A DNA stretch of 64,000 nucleotides. It comes from Pseudogemmobacter faecipullorum (GTDB lineage Bacteria > Pseudomonadota > Alphaproteobacteria > Rhodobacterales > Rhodobacteraceae). Both the position numbers and the translations under genes were made by a program. Shown here piece by piece: positions 17,445 through 26,963 of the stretch. The notes under the pieces are model-generated. The model was not told the origin of the DNA and searched no databases. It saw nothing but the letters and a program-made list of their open reading frames with translations. The DNA is taken from NCBI RefSeq assembly GCF_020539525.1, contig NZ_JACDXX010000007.1:153718-217717 (forward strand). The letters run 5' to 3'. Position 1 is the first letter of the stretch. The number at the start of each line of letters is the position of its first letter.

Positions 17445-19745
17445 ATGCGCGATTCTGACAGAACCAATTCCGGCGGTGAGCGTTCGCTCCGCCCGCTCCC
17501 TACGCTTGGGCTTTTGCCCGTTCTCGCCGTTTCGGTAGTGGTCGGGGGCGAGGTTCAGGCGCAGGAAACTGCCCGGAACGAGGCACTCGGGACGATCACG
17601 CTGCAGGCTGGCGGTCAGGGCGGCGAGGCGGCGAACAGCCTGAAAGTGACCGAAGGCTCCTCGGTCAAGCTGACGGCACCGCTGATCAATACGGCGAAAA
17701 CCGTGCAGGTGATCACGCAGAAAGAAATTGAGCAGCGCGGCGCTTCTTCGGTTTATGATGTTCTGCGCACCACGCCTGGCGTGACCCTTGGCACGGGCGA
17801 GGGCGGCAATCCGATGGGGGATCGCCCCTTTATCCGCGGCTATGAAGCCTCGACCGATATGATGGTTGACGGGGTGAGGGCGCTTGGCCGGAACTCGTAC
17901 GAAGCCTTTAACCTTGAGCGCATCGAACTGGTGAAGGGCGCGACCGGCGCCTATGCCGGACGTGGCGCCACCGGTGGCTCGCTGAATATGGTCTCGAAAT
18001 CGGCCCGTCTGGGGGAGGCGTTCAACCACGCCTCACTGAGCTTCGGCAATGCCAGCCAGAAACGTGCGCAGCTCGACAGCAATATGGCGCTCAGCGAGAC
18101 AGTGGCGCTGCGGCTGAACCTCTATGGTCAGGATGGCGAAGTGCCGGGCCGTGGCGGGATCAAAGACGATAAGCTGGGCTTTGCCGCCGGTGTGACGGCG
18201 AAGGTTTCGGATGCTACCACGGTCAAAGCCGGTATGTATTTCAGCTCGGCTGACAGCACCCCCTCCTTCGGCATTCCGATGGCAAATGATGCCTATCGTG
18301 ATCTGACCGGCGATACGTCCTATGGCACGGGCACCGCAGCCGATCCCTATCGCCCGCTGGATTATCTGGATCACAGCCTGTTCCGCGGCCTCTGGGACCG
18401 TGATTTCCGTAAGGTCTATAATCGCAGCCTGGCGCTGGGCGTCGAGCATGAGTTTGACAATGGCCTGACCTTCGAGGCCGGTCTGACCCGGATCTCAAAC
18501 CAGCAGGCCTATATCGTCACCCGTCCGACCCTGGTGGATTCGAATGGGGATGCACCAGGTGGCGATCTGCTGTTTGACCGCTCAAGCCGCAGTGGTCACC
18601 GCACCAATGTCGTTGAGGCGTTTAATGCCAGCCTGAAGGGCGAGCATGAGCTGGGCGGGATGACCCATAGCTGGGTGATTGGTACCGAGATCAGCGTTGA
18701 GAAGCTGCGCTCGGGTTCCATCACTGGCATCGGCGGCGGCTCGATGCGCACGCCGGACTGGGAAAATCCCAACCCGAATGATTTCGTCGATATGAGCGGC
18801 ATGAGCTACGGCCCGCTGGGCGAACCGGTGGTGACGCGGTCGCAGTCGCTCTATCTGTTTGATACGGTTGACATCAACGAGCAGTGGATCGCCAATTTCG
18901 GCCTGCGCCATGAGAAATTCAGGGTGGATCAGAAATCCAATGGTCTGAGCCGCAAGGATAATATCTGGAGCTATCAGGCTGGCCTCGTCTATAAGCCGGC
19001 GGCGAATGGCTCGATCTACGGGTCGTTCTCGACCTCGGCCAGCCCCTCGGGCCAGTGTGCCGGTCTTGCAGGGGGCTCGGAAGGGGCCGGGGCCTGCACG
19101 CTGACCGCAAGCAACAGAGATCTTGCGCCTGAGAAAACCCGTTCGTTTGAGCTGGGCACGAAATGGGACTTCTTCAGCGACCAGCTTTCCTTCACCGCTG
19201 CGCTGTTCCGCACCGAGAAAACCAATGCCCGGGTCTCGGATCCGCTTGGCGTGACCGCGACCGTGGGTGAAAACCGGGCGCAGGGGCTGGAACTGGGGCT
19301 GAGTGGCCAGATCAATGATCAATGGGCGGTTTCGGCGGGCTATACCTATACCGATGCTAAAATCGTGGATGGCGGTGCGGTGAATACCGGCACCGGCAGT
19401 GCGCCGGTCTGGGTGGATGGTCTCTATAACGGCAATCAGATGCATTACATCGCGAAGCACAGCTTCTCGCTCTGGAGCACCTATAACATCGACAGCGCCT
19501 GGACCATTGGCGGCGGCGCAACCTATGTGGGCAAGCGCTATACCAATGCCGAGAACAGCGGCCTTCTGCCGGCCGCCTGGCGCGTCGATATGATGGCCGC
19601 CTATCAGCTGAACGACAAAGCCAGCGTGCAGCTGAATGTGAACAATCTGTTCGATGAGGTGATTTACGATGCCTCGCATGTCGGGCTTTTTGCCAATGTT
19701 CAGGCGGGCCGCAGTGCTTTGCTGAAGTTTAACTACGAGTTCTGA
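17445..19745 (+). CDS. TonB-dependent siderophore receptor
   Basis: 766 aa from the ATG at 17445, preferred over 17397 because GAGGGG lies just upstream and a signal peptide follows (GLLPVLAVSVVVGG, then AQA). The plug domain occupies about 70-200, with QVITQKEIEQRGASSVYD, RPFIRGYEAS and ERIELVKGATGAYAGRG; the rest is a 22-strand barrel ending in the aromatic LLKFNYEF. It resembles catecholate-type receptors such as Fiu. piuC and an oxidase gene follow, forming an iron module. Confidence 0.92.
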   Translation: MRDSDRTNSGGERSLRPLPTLGLLPVLAVSVVVGGEVQAQETARNEALGTITLQAGGQGGEAANSLKVTEGSSVKLTAPLINTAKTVQVITQKEIEQRGASSVYDVLRTTPGVTLGTGEGGNPMGDRPFIRGYEASTDMMVDGVRALGRNSYEAFNLERIELVKGATGAYAGRGATGGSLNMVSKSARLGEAFNHASLSFGNASQKRAQLDSNMALSETVALRLNLYGQDGEVPGRGGIKDDKLGFAAGVTAKVSDATTVKAGMYFSSADSTPSFGIPMANDAYRDLTGDTSYGTGTAADPYRPLDYLDHSLFRGLWDRDFRKVYNRSLALGVEHEFDNGLTFEAGLTRISNQQAYIVTRPTLVDSNGDAPGGDLLFDRSSRSGHRTNVVEAFNASLKGEHELGGMTHSWVIGTEISVEKLRSGSITGIGGGSMRTPDWENPNPNDFVDMSGMSYGPLGEPVVTRSQSLYLFDTVDINEQWIANFGLRHEKFRVDQKSNGLSRKDNIWSYQAGLVYKPAANGSIYGSFSTSASPSGQCAGLAGGSEGAGACTLTASNRDLAPEKTRSFELGTKWDFFSDQLSFTAALFRTEKTNARVSDPLGVTATVGENRAQGLELGLSGQINDQWAVSAGYTYTDAKIVDGGAVNTGTGSAPVWVDGLYNGNQMHYIAKHSFSLWSTYNIDSAWTIGGGATYVGKRYTNAENSGLLPAAWRVDMMAAYQLNDKASVQLNVNNLFDEVIYDASHVGLFANVQAGRSALLKFNYEF

Positions 19746-19766
19746 GGCCCGGGCCCCGGAAAGACC

Positions 19767-19795
19767 AGAAAGGGCGGCCTCTGGTCGCCCTTTCT
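19767..19795 (+). terminator. Hairpin after the TonB receptor gene
   Basis: AGAAAGGGCG at 19767-19776 pairs perfectly with CGCCCTTTCT at 19786-19795. It lies 22 bp past the receptor stop. The loop contains an overlapping ACCAG/CTGGT alternative pairing. The stem's own T-rich 3' side serves as the tail. It probably reduces read-through into piuC. Confidence 0.65.
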
Positions 19796-19883
19796 CATCT
19801 GAGGAAATATGCTATCCTGACTGAAATACTTAACTTCTTTCCGCGCCGCGCCTGTAAAGGGGCCATCCAAGACGGAGCCTGAG

Positions 19884-20567
19884 ATGCTGGTCACCATTCC
19901 CGATCTTCTGACCAAAGAAGAGCTTGCCTATATCCGCCAGGTGCTGGAGGGGACGCCCTGGGTCGACGGGCGCAGCACCGCCGGGGAGCAGGCGGCCCAG
20001 GTGAAGAAGAACCTGCAGGTGCCGCCCGACAGTGCCGAAGGGCGCGAGCTGGCCAATATCGTGCTGCGCGCGCTGGGCCGCAATCCGGTCTATTCCTCGG
20101 CGGCGCTGCCGCTGCATGTGCTGCCGCCGATGTTCAACCGCTATGATGAGGGGATGACCTTCGGCGCCCATGTCGATGGCTCGATCCGGGTGATCCCCGG
20201 CACCGGCCAGCGCATCCGCACCGATGTCTCGACCACGATCTTCCTGACCCCGCCCGAAGATTATGACGGGGGCGAGCTGGTGGTGCATGATACCTATGGA
20301 AAACATGAGGTTAAACTGCCCGCTGGCCATGCGGTGGTCTATCCGGCCACTTCGCTGCATTCGGTCAATCCGGTAACGCGCGGCTCGCGCTGGGGCTCTT
20401 TTTTCTGGGCCCAGTCGATGCTGCGCGACGACTGGCAGCGCCATATGCTTTATGATCTCGATCAGTCGATCATGCGCATCCGCTCGATCCTGGCCGATGA
20501 TGATCCGGCGGTGACCGGGCTGACGGCGCATTATCACAATATGATCCGACACTGGGCCGAGATGTAA
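19884..20567 (+). CDS. piuC: PKHD-type Fe(II)/2-oxoglutarate hydroxylase PiuC
   Basis: 227 aa. Iron ligands: H96 and D98 in GAHVDGS, and His about 159 in TSLHSVNPVTRG, with the downstream Arg binding 2-oxoglutarate. Opens MLVTIPDLLTKEELAYIRQ. PiuC-family genes usually lie beside TonB-dependent siderophore receptors, as here, and are induced by iron limitation in other bacteria; the substrate is not known. The next gene starts 3 bp after its stop. Confidence 0.92.
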   Translation: MLVTIPDLLTKEELAYIRQVLEGTPWVDGRSTAGEQAAQVKKNLQVPPDSAEGRELANIVLRALGRNPVYSSAALPLHVLPPMFNRYDEGMTFGAHVDGSIRVIPGTGQRIRTDVSTTIFLTPPEDYDGGELVVHDTYGKHEVKLPAGHAVVYPATSLHSVNPVTRGSRWGSFFWAQSMLRDDWQRHMLYDLDQSIMRIRSILADDDPAVTGLTAHYHNMIRHWAEM

Positions 20568-20570
20568 GCA

Positions 20571-21659
20571 ATGCGCGCTGCCTTTGAGATCCCGCCCGAT
20601 GTGGTGGCGCTGTGTGATTATGAGCGGCTGGCGGGGGCGCGGCTCGATCCGATGGTCGGGGCCTGGCTTGAGGGCGGCGCGGCCGACGGGCTGAGCCATG
20701 CCGCTAATCTTTCGGCCTGGGGGCAGATCGCGCTCGAGGGCCGGCTGCTTGCCGATCTGCGCGGCGCCTCGACCGCTTTATCGCTTTTGGGCATGGAGCT
20801 GGCGCATCCGCTGCTGCTGGCGCCGGTGGCCTATCACCACCTGGCCCATCCCGGCGGCGAGGCTGAGACCGCGCTTGGTGCGGCGGCGGGCGAGGCGGTG
20901 TTTAGCTTCTCAACCCTTGCCTCAACCCCGCTGGCCGAATTTGGTGCCGAAGCCCGGGGGCCCTGGTGGTTTCAGCTCTACTGGCAGCACCGGCGCGAGG
21001 ATAGCCTGGCCCTGATCCGGGCGGCCGAGGCCGCCGGGGCAGGGGCGATCCTGCTGACCGCAGATGCGGCGGTGAAATTACGCAATACCGAGGCGCGGAT
21101 CGGCTTTCGCCTGCCCGAAGGCGTCAGGGCGGTGAATATCGCCGGTTTCGCCCAGGCCCCGGTCAGGGAACAACCTGGCCGCAGCCCGGCCTTTCTCGGT
21201 GCGCTGGAAACTGCGCCGCGCTGGCAGGATATAGCCTGGCTGCGCGGCGCGACCAGGTTGCCGCTGATCCTGAAAGGGGTCAGCAGCCCCAGGGATGCGC
21301 TGCTTGCCGCAGAGGCCGGTTTCGATGCGATCGTGGTCTCGAACCATGGCGGGCGGGCGCTGGACACTCTGCCTGCCACCGCCCGGCTTTTGCCACGCAT
21401 TGCCGATGCGCTCCAGGGGCGGCTGCCGATCCTCGCTGATGGTGGCATCAGGCGCGGCAGTGATGTGGTGAAGGCGCTGGCGCTGGGGGCGACGGCGGTG
21501 ATGATTGGCCGGCCACAGCTGCATGCGCTCAGCGTCGGCGGCGCGCGCGGTGTGGCGCATATGCTGAGCATCCTGCGCGCCGAGCTGGAGGTGGCCATGG
21601 CCCAGACCGGCTGTGCCAGTCTGAAAGCGATCAGCCCCGATCTGATCTGGCGGGACTGA
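20571..21659 (+). CDS. FMN-dependent alpha-hydroxy-acid oxidase / dehydrogenase
   Basis: 362 aa TIM-barrel flavoenzyme. The signature SNHGGRALD (about 262-270) contains the catalytic His-Gly-Gly-Arg; LPILADGGIRRGSDVVKALALGA (in parts) forms the phosphate-binding end of the FMN site. The family oxidises lactate, glycolate and similar acids. Position directly after piuC suggests a role in the iron module, perhaps siderophore breakdown or modification, rather than housekeeping lactate use (inference). Confidence 0.85.
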   Translation: MRAAFEIPPDVVALCDYERLAGARLDPMVGAWLEGGAADGLSHAANLSAWGQIALEGRLLADLRGASTALSLLGMELAHPLLLAPVAYHHLAHPGGEAETALGAAAGEAVFSFSTLASTPLAEFGAEARGPWWFQLYWQHRREDSLALIRAAEAAGAGAILLTADAAVKLRNTEARIGFRLPEGVRAVNIAGFAQAPVREQPGRSPAFLGALETAPRWQDIAWLRGATRLPLILKGVSSPRDALLAAEAGFDAIVVSNHGGRALDTLPATARLLPRIADALQGRLPILADGGIRRGSDVVKALALGATAVMIGRPQLHALSVGGARGVAHMLSILRAELEVAMAQTGCASLKAISPDLIWRD

Positions 21660-21721
21660 TCTTCCGCTTGCTTCTGCCCCCGGCAGGAGGCGAGGCGCGC
21701 CAGGGCGGCGCGCGGATCGTT

Positions 21722-22972
21722 TCAGGCGTAGCGCTCAATCGAAAGGTCGGTCGCGTCGATATCGGGGGTCTTGCCCGAGACGATATCGGCCAGCACCCGG
21801 CCCGAGCCGCAGCTCATGGTCCAGCCCAGCGTGCCATGCCCGGTATTGAGAAACAGCCCCGGGATCTGCGTGCCGCCGATCACCGGCGTGCCATCCGGCG
21901 TCATCGGCCGCAGCCCGGTCCAGAACGAGGCCTGTTTCGGATCGCCGCCCGGGAACAGATCCATCACCGAATGCTCCAGCGTGCGGCGGCGCTTTTTATC
22001 CAGCCGGTCATTAAAGCCCGAGATTTCCGCCATGCCGCCAACCCGGATCCGGTCGCCCAGACGGGTGATCGCGATCTTATAGGTCTCATCCATAATGGTC
22101 GATTCCGGGGCACGGGCCGGATCGGTGATCGGGATGGTCAGCGAATAGCCCTTAACCGGATAGACCGGCAGATCAATGCCCAGCGGCTTCACAATATCGG
22201 GCGAGTAAGAGCCGAGGCTGACCACCACCGCATCGGCGCGGATCGTGCCCTTATTGGTCACCACACCGGAGGCGCGGCCACCACGGGTCAGGATCTTCTG
22301 GATCTCTTCACCCCAGCGGAAGGTGACGCCTTTCTCCTCGCAGAGACGGGCCAGCTCATTGGTGAATTTAAAGCAGTCGCCGGTCTCATCAAGCGGGGTC
22401 TGCAGGCCGCCGACGATGCGGTCGCGCACATGGGCGAGGGCGGGCTCAACCGCGATGCAGGCCTCGGGATCGAGCAGCTCGCAGGGGATGCCATCGGCTT
22501 TCAGCGCCTTGACGTCTTTTGCCGAGGCGTCGAGCTGGGCCTGGGTGCGGAACAGCTGCAAAGTGCCCTTCATACCCTGGTCATACTGAATGCCGGTTTC
22601 CTCGCGGATCTGGGCAAAGCTTTCGCGCGAATAATCGGCGATGCGCAGCATACGGCTTTTGTTGATCGCATAGCGCGCCGCGGTGCAGTTGCGCAGCATT
22701 TTGAACAGCCAGGAGATCATCCTGGTGTCGATCTTCAGCTTCAGGATCAGCGGAGCATGCTCCATCATCACCCATTTGATCGCTTTCATCGGAATGCCAG
22801 GCGCTGCCCAGGGGCCGCAATAGCCAAAGGAAACCTCGCCCGCATTGGCGAAAGAGGTCTCAAGCGCCGGCCCCTCTTCGCGGTCGATCACCGTCACCTC
22901 ATGCCCGGCTTTCGCCAGATACCAGGCCGAGGTGATCCCGACAACGCCGCCGCCCAATACGATGACTTTCAT
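21722..22972 (-). CDS. dadA: D-amino acid dehydrogenase small subunit
   Basis: 416 aa from the ATG at 22972, where [19 protein letters not shown] is the conserved start and an AGGAAAAAAG site precedes it. GGGVVG binds the FAD adenine portion. The C-terminal [16 protein letters not shown] and [15 protein letters not shown] are characteristic of DadA. It oxidises D-amino acids, mainly D-alanine, to keto acids at the membrane. No alanine racemase gene follows. A divergent Lrp-type regulator gene lies next to it. Confidence 0.93.
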   Translation of the reverse strand: MKVIVLGGGVVGITSAWYLAKAGHEVTVIDREEGPALETSFANAGEVSFGYCGPWAAPGIPMKAIKWVMMEHAPLILKLKIDTRMISWLFKMLRNCTAARYAINKSRMLRIADYSRESFAQIREETGIQYDQGMKGTLQLFRTQAQLDASAKDVKALKADGIPCELLDPEACIAVEPALAHVRDRIVGGLQTPLDETGDCFKFTNELARLCEEKGVTFRWGEEIQKILTRGGRASGVVTNKGTIRADAVVVSLGSYSPDIVKPLGIDLPVYPVKGYSLTIPITDPARAPESTIMDETYKIAITRLGDRIRVGGMAEISGFNDRLDKKRRRTLEHSVMDLFPGGDPKQASFWTGLRPMTPDGTPVIGGTQIPGLFLNTGHGTLGWTMSCGSGRVLADIVSGKTPDIDATDLSIERYA

Positions 22973-23050
22973 CTTTTTTCCTGCATTCGCTTTTCCGGGA
23001 ACCCGCCCGGGCTGCACGACAGGATGCCCGGATTTTCGTCGAATGTCCTT

Positions 23051-23097
23051 CGCATATGCGCAAGATTATGCGATATATGATGCCTTACATATATTTT
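23051..23097. promoter_or_regulatory. Candidate Lrp-family operator between dadA and its regulator
   Basis: A perfect 10-bp palindrome CGCATATGCG (23051-23060) is followed by the AT-rich repeats GATTATGCGATATATGATG and ATATATTTTC. The region lies between the divergent starts of dadA and the Lrp-type gene, where such regulators normally bind. The assignment to this regulator is inference. Confidence 0.5.
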
Positions 23098-23117
23098 CAT
23101 GCGTAGGGCGCAATTTC

Positions 23118-23558
23118 ATGTCAGAGCTGGATCGTATCGACCGGGCCTTGATTCGGGCTTTGCGCCGCAATGCCCGGATGACCAATGTGGCGCTGGCGCA
23201 GGAGGTGGGCCTTTCTCCCTCGGCCTGTCTGCGCCGGGTGCAGCTGCTCGAGGAAGAAGGCGTGATCCGCGGCTATACCGCGCTGATCGCGGGCCAGGCG
23301 GCGGGCGAGGGGCATGTGGTGATTGTGCGGATCTCGCTGTCGCGCCAGACCGAGGATATTCTGAACGCTTTCGAGGCCGAGGTGCTGAAACATCCCGAAA
23401 TCCGGCAATGCTATCTGATGACCGGTGAGGAGGATTATCTGATCCGGCTCGAGGCCGAAAATCCCGGCGATTATGAGCGGATCCATAAGGAAATTCTGTC
23501 GCGCCTGCCGGGGGTGACGCGGATCAACTCAAGCTTTGCCATCCGGGCGGTGATCTGA
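23118..23558 (+). CDS. Lrp/AsnC-family transcriptional regulator
   Basis: 146 aa from the ATG at 23118. The N-terminus is an AsnC-type helix-turn-helix (LDRIDRALIRALRRNARMT, then VALAQEVGLSPSACLRR); the C-terminal ligand-binding RAM domain is at about 65-140 and includes MTGEEDYLIRLEA. It is divergent from dadA, so it is likely a DadR-like activator responding to alanine (inference). Confidence 0.9.
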   Translation: MSELDRIDRALIRALRRNARMTNVALAQEVGLSPSACLRRVQLLEEEGVIRGYTALIAGQAAGEGHVVIVRISLSRQTEDILNAFEAEVLKHPEIRQCYLMTGEEDYLIRLEAENPGDYERIHKEILSRLPGVTRINSSFAIRAVI

Positions 23559-23606
23559 GGCCAGGATCTGAGATCAGGATCGGAAGCGCTGACCGCGACA
23601 TAAAAC

Positions 23607-23633
23607 AGGCCCGGCAGCCGCACTGCCGGGCCT
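23607..23633. terminator. Bidirectional hairpin between the Lrp gene and the binding-protein gene
   Basis: AGGCCCGGCAG (23607-23617) pairs perfectly with CTGCCGGGCCT (23623-23633) around a 5-base loop. It sits between two convergent genes and has an A-rich left flank (TAAAAC), so it can act for the minus-strand gene; the right flank has few Ts. Confidence 0.7.
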
Positions 23634-23657
23634 GATCATTCTGTCAGCCGAAGCGGC

Positions 23658-24710
23658 TTACATGCCCATTTTGATCAGCTCAAACTCTTCGAGCAGACGT
23701 GCGCGCAGATCCGGATCCATCGGCGTTTGCAGGAAGACGGTGCTGTCGATCGGATCGAGGAAGGCGCCTTTCAGTACCTCTGGCGAGACCGCATCGGTCG
23801 CGGCTTTATTGGTATTGGCATAGCCAATGGCCTCGATGATCGAGGGCAGGCTTTCGACGGCATACATCGAATTGACCCAGTCATAGACCTTATCCTCATT
23901 GCCCGGGCCGTCTTTGATATTGACGAAGCCGCAGAAGAACGAGGTCGAGCCCTCTTTCGGGGCGCGGTTAAACCCGACCGGGAAGCCCTCGGCCTGCAGA
24001 ATGGCGACCGGGTCATTCCAGGACCAGGAGACCAGAACCTCACCCGAGGCCATCATCTGCGCCAGCTCGGAGGGGTCAGACCACCAGCTGCGCACCTGGG
24101 GGGCAGCCTGACGCAGCCAGTCGGCCGCGGCGGTGATCTGCTCATCGGTCACCTCATCCCAGGAGGTGGTGCCGGTGGCGAGGAAGCCGAGCGCCCAGAC
24201 GTCATCGGAATTGTCCGAGATTGCGATACGGCCAGCATATTTCGGGTTCAGGAAGACGTCGAGCGAGCCGACATCCTCTTCCGGCACTTCGGTCTTGTTA
24301 TAGGCGATGGCGGTATAGGCGAAATCATAGGGCAGGAACCAGACGCCGCCCTCATCCTTGATGTGATGCGATGCAAACAGATGCGGATCGATATTGGCGA
24401 AAGCCTCAACTTTTGAAGTATCCCAGGGCTCAATCAGCCCGGCTTCGCGGTAATTCGGCACGGCGCCGGGGCAGGGGTGGACCACATCGGCCTTAAAGCC
24501 CGAGGCGACCTTCTGGAAGGCTTCGTCATCATCGGCATAGAAAGAATAGGTCGGCTTCTGCCCGTGTTTTTCAACATAGGGTTTGAGCGCGCCGTCGATT
24601 TCCCATCCCGCCCAGTCAAAAATGGTCAGCTGCGGGTCCGCGGCCCGGGCCGCGCCTGCAAGCGCGATAAGGGAAGCTGCTCCGGCGAAATAGCTTATAC
24701 AACGGGACAT
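23658..24710 (-). CDS. PotD-like periplasmic binding protein (polyamine type), orphan
   Basis: 350 aa with a signal peptide (SLIALAGAARAA, cleavage near residue 23). Sequence features LTIFDWAGWE, YSFYADDDEAFQKVASG and LVSWSWNDPVAIL fit the spermidine/putrescine-binding subfamily of ABC transporter SBPs. An AGGAGCC site precedes the start. No permease or ATPase genes are adjacent on either side, which is unusual. The ligand is uncertain: polyamines are most likely, but related small cations cannot be excluded. Confidence 0.85.
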   Translation of the reverse strand: MSRCISYFAGAASLIALAGAARAADPQLTIFDWAGWEIDGALKPYVEKHGQKPTYSFYADDDEAFQKVASGFKADVVHPCPGAVPNYREAGLIEPWDTSKVEAFANIDPHLFASHHIKDEGGVWFLPYDFAYTAIAYNKTEVPEEDVGSLDVFLNPKYAGRIAISDNSDDVWALGFLATGTTSWDEVTDEQITAAADWLRQAAPQVRSWWSDPSELAQMMASGEVLVSWSWNDPVAILQAEGFPVGFNRAPKEGSTSFFCGFVNIKDGPGNEDKVYDWVNSMYAVESLPSIIEAIGYANTNKAATDAVSPEVLKGAFLDPIDSTVFLQTPMDPDLRARLLEEFELIKMGM

Positions 24711-25101
24711 GTAGGCTCCTGAATGCGAGGAAAAAAGTCAGGCATGAAACCAGAATTCGCAGCTGTGCAGACGCAAATCCGGCGGTGAGGGAATCTGTAC
24801 TAAGATGACGCTATTGCAGGAAAAAAACTGAAACAAGCATGGATCGCAGCGCGCTTTGGCGCAATTCAGGTCCGGCGTTGAAAAATGGTTATTTTTTCGG
24901 CGCTGGGAGGGGGGCGCGCCCGCCACCGCCGCAGGGTTTTCTGGCATTGCGGGCGTTTTCGCGGCGGATCAGAGCCGGGCGCGGGCGGCAGGAGTGATTC
25001 CGCCAATGCCCAGGCTTGCTCTCGCGCCGGAGCCGCGTCTAACCTGCGACATTGCGCCACGCCAGGCAGCGGGGGCGGCAGAGCATCAGAAGGATCAGCC
25101 A
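24711..25101. other. Divergent intergenic region
   Basis: About 390 bp between the binding-protein gene (minus) and the class V aminotransferase gene (plus). The left half (24730-24900) is AT-richer and should contain promoters for both; the right half is GC-rich with no supportable gene. No clear operator is seen. Confidence 0.45.
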
Positions 25102-26331
25102 ATGGCGGCGCTTGACCTCGAGTTTACCCGGTCGCAATTTCCGGCCTTCACCGCAATCAGCTGCAGCGCGCATGCCTTTTTTGAAAATGCCGGCGGCTCT
25201 TATCCCTGCACCCAGGTGATCTCGCGGCTGACCCGGTTCTATACTGAGCGCAAGGTCCAGCCCTATCACGCTTTCCCGGCCTCGGCGGCGGGCGGGGCCG
25301 AGATGGATGAGGCGCGCAGCCGTCTGGCGGCGCTGTGCGGGGTGGCGCCGGAGGAGCTGTCTTTCGGCCCCTCAACCAGCGCCAATACTTTCGTCCTGGC
25401 CGAGGCGGTGCGGCAGTGGCTGAAGGGGCAGGATGCGGCGATTGTTGTGACGGATCAGGATCATGAGGCGAACAGCGGCGTCTGGCGCCGCCTCGCGGCC
25501 GAAGGGGTGGAGCTGCGCGAATGGCAGGTGGATCCGACCACCGGCAGCCTTGATCCCGAGGATCTGCGCGGCCTGCTGGCTGATGGTAAAGTCCGCCTCG
25601 TGGCTTTCCCGCATTGCTCGAATGTCATTGCCGAGATCAATGATGTGGCCGCGATCAGTGCCATTGTGCGCGAGGCAGGGGCGCGCAGCGTGGTTGATGG
25701 CGTATCCTATGCGCCGCATGGCTTTCCGGATTTTCACGCGCTCGGCTGCGATGTTTACCTTTTCTCAGCCTATAAGACCTATGGTCCGCATCAGGGGATC
25801 ATGCTGATCAGCGCAGCTTTCGGCGCGGAACTGCCGGGCCAGGGGCATTTCTTTAACCAGGGGGTGCTTTACAAACGCCATACTCCGGCCGGGCCGGATC
25901 ATGCGCAGGTGGCGGCCTGTGCCGGTATGGCCGATTATATCGAACTGCAGGCGGCGCATCACGGTATTGGCGGCACCGTGCTCGGGCAGGCGCAGGGCGT
26001 GCACCGGTTGATGCGCGACCAGGAGATCACGGTGATTGCGCCGCTGCTCGATTATCTGAGCGGACGCAATGATCTGCGCCTGATCGGGCCGCGCCGGGCC
26101 GGAGACCGCGCGCCGACCGTGGCGGTGCAGCTGCAGGGCGCGGCCGAGCCGGTGGCGGCGGCGCTGGGGCGGCGCGGCATCGCCTGCGGCGGCGGTGATT
26201 TTTACGCGGTGCGGCCCTTGCGGGCCCTTGGCATTGACCCGGCACAGGGCGTGCTGCGGCTTTCGGCGGCGCATTACACCAGCGCTGATGAGGTGGCCCG
26301 GCTGATCCGCGCCATCGATGCTGAGCTGTAA
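25102..26331 (+). CDS. Aminotransferase class V-fold PLP enzyme (selenocysteine lyase/desulfurase-like)
   Basis: 409 aa from the ATG at 25102 (MAALDLEFTRSQFPAF). PLP-binding features: SFGPSTSANTF (about 90-100), VVTDQDHEANSG (about 114-125), DGVSYAPHG (about 199-207) and the Schiff-base Lys in FSAYKTYGPHQG (about 222). These enzymes act on cysteine-like or other amino acids; the closest subfamily is the CsdA-related group, but the active-site loop Cys is not obvious, so desulfurase activity is uncertain. It is alone on its strand. Confidence 0.75.
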   Translation: MAALDLEFTRSQFPAFTAISCSAHAFFENAGGSYPCTQVISRLTRFYTERKVQPYHAFPASAAGGAEMDEARSRLAALCGVAPEELSFGPSTSANTFVLAEAVRQWLKGQDAAIVVTDQDHEANSGVWRRLAAEGVELREWQVDPTTGSLDPEDLRGLLADGKVRLVAFPHCSNVIAEINDVAAISAIVREAGARSVVDGVSYAPHGFPDFHALGCDVYLFSAYKTYGPHQGIMLISAAFGAELPGQGHFFNQGVLYKRHTPAGPDHAQVAACAGMADYIELQAAHHGIGGTVLGQAQGVHRLMRDQEITVIAPLLDYLSGRNDLRLIGPRRAGDRAPTVAVQLQGAAEPVAAALGRRGIACGGGDFYAVRPLRALGIDPAQGVLRLSAAHYTSADEVARLIRAIDAEL

Positions 26332-26504
26332 CCACGGGGCGGATCCGGAGTGGCAGGGCGGGGCGGCGGCATTTGCAGGGCTTTGGGCATTTACAGGGCT
26401 TGGGGCGGCAAAATTCCTTAAGCCTTCCCGCAAATTGCCCGAATCTTTACTATACTGGGCCGCAGTGCAATTTTTGGTCAGCCTGTTCTGACCTGAGGAG
26501 GATT

Positions 26505-26945
26505 ATGCCAACCGCTGCGAAACTTGTGGCCTCGGTCTGGTTTGCTCTGGCTGGATGGCTGGCGGCCAATGCTCATGTGCCAGCGCTTGGAGAAAATGCC
26601 GCGGTCGGGCTGTTTCGCGAGCTGACGGCGCTGATCGGCTTTGTCTGCGGCTGGCGGGTGATGGGCAATGGGGTCGATAAATCCTATGCAGATTCGGTGG
26701 GCACCGGGCTGAAAACCTCAATCATCCTGGCCTTTCTCGCGCTTTTGCTGTTTTCCGGCCATCAGATGGTAAAGGAAGCTTTCCGCATGCATTTCGACGG
26801 GCCGATGCAGGCCATGCTGGGCTGGGCGGATCTGATGATGAAAAACGCGGTCCGTATGGTGTCGGTCGGGGTGATCGGGGTGCTGATCATCGCGGGCCTG
26901 CTGGGCGGGCCGCTGACCGAATGGGCCTGGCGGCGCTGGCGGTAA
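26505..26945 (+). CDS. trgA: TrgA-family membrane protein (tellurite-resistance locus)
   Basis: 146 aa with four predicted membrane segments. It opens MPTAAKLVASVWFALAGWLA, the TrgA N-terminus, with GAGGAGGATT as ribosome-binding site. In Rhodobacter sphaeroides trgAB contributes to high-level tellurite resistance. The nudix-type trgB follows by 18 bp, confirming the locus. Mechanism unknown; inner-membrane location. Confidence 0.85.
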   Translation: MPTAAKLVASVWFALAGWLAANAHVPALGENAAVGLFRELTALIGFVCGWRVMGNGVDKSYADSVGTGLKTSIILAFLALLLFSGHQMVKEAFRMHFDGPMQAMLGWADLMMKNAVRMVSVGVIGVLIIAGLLGGPLTEWAWRRWR

Positions 26946-26963
26946 GCCCTGGATGGTGAGAGA

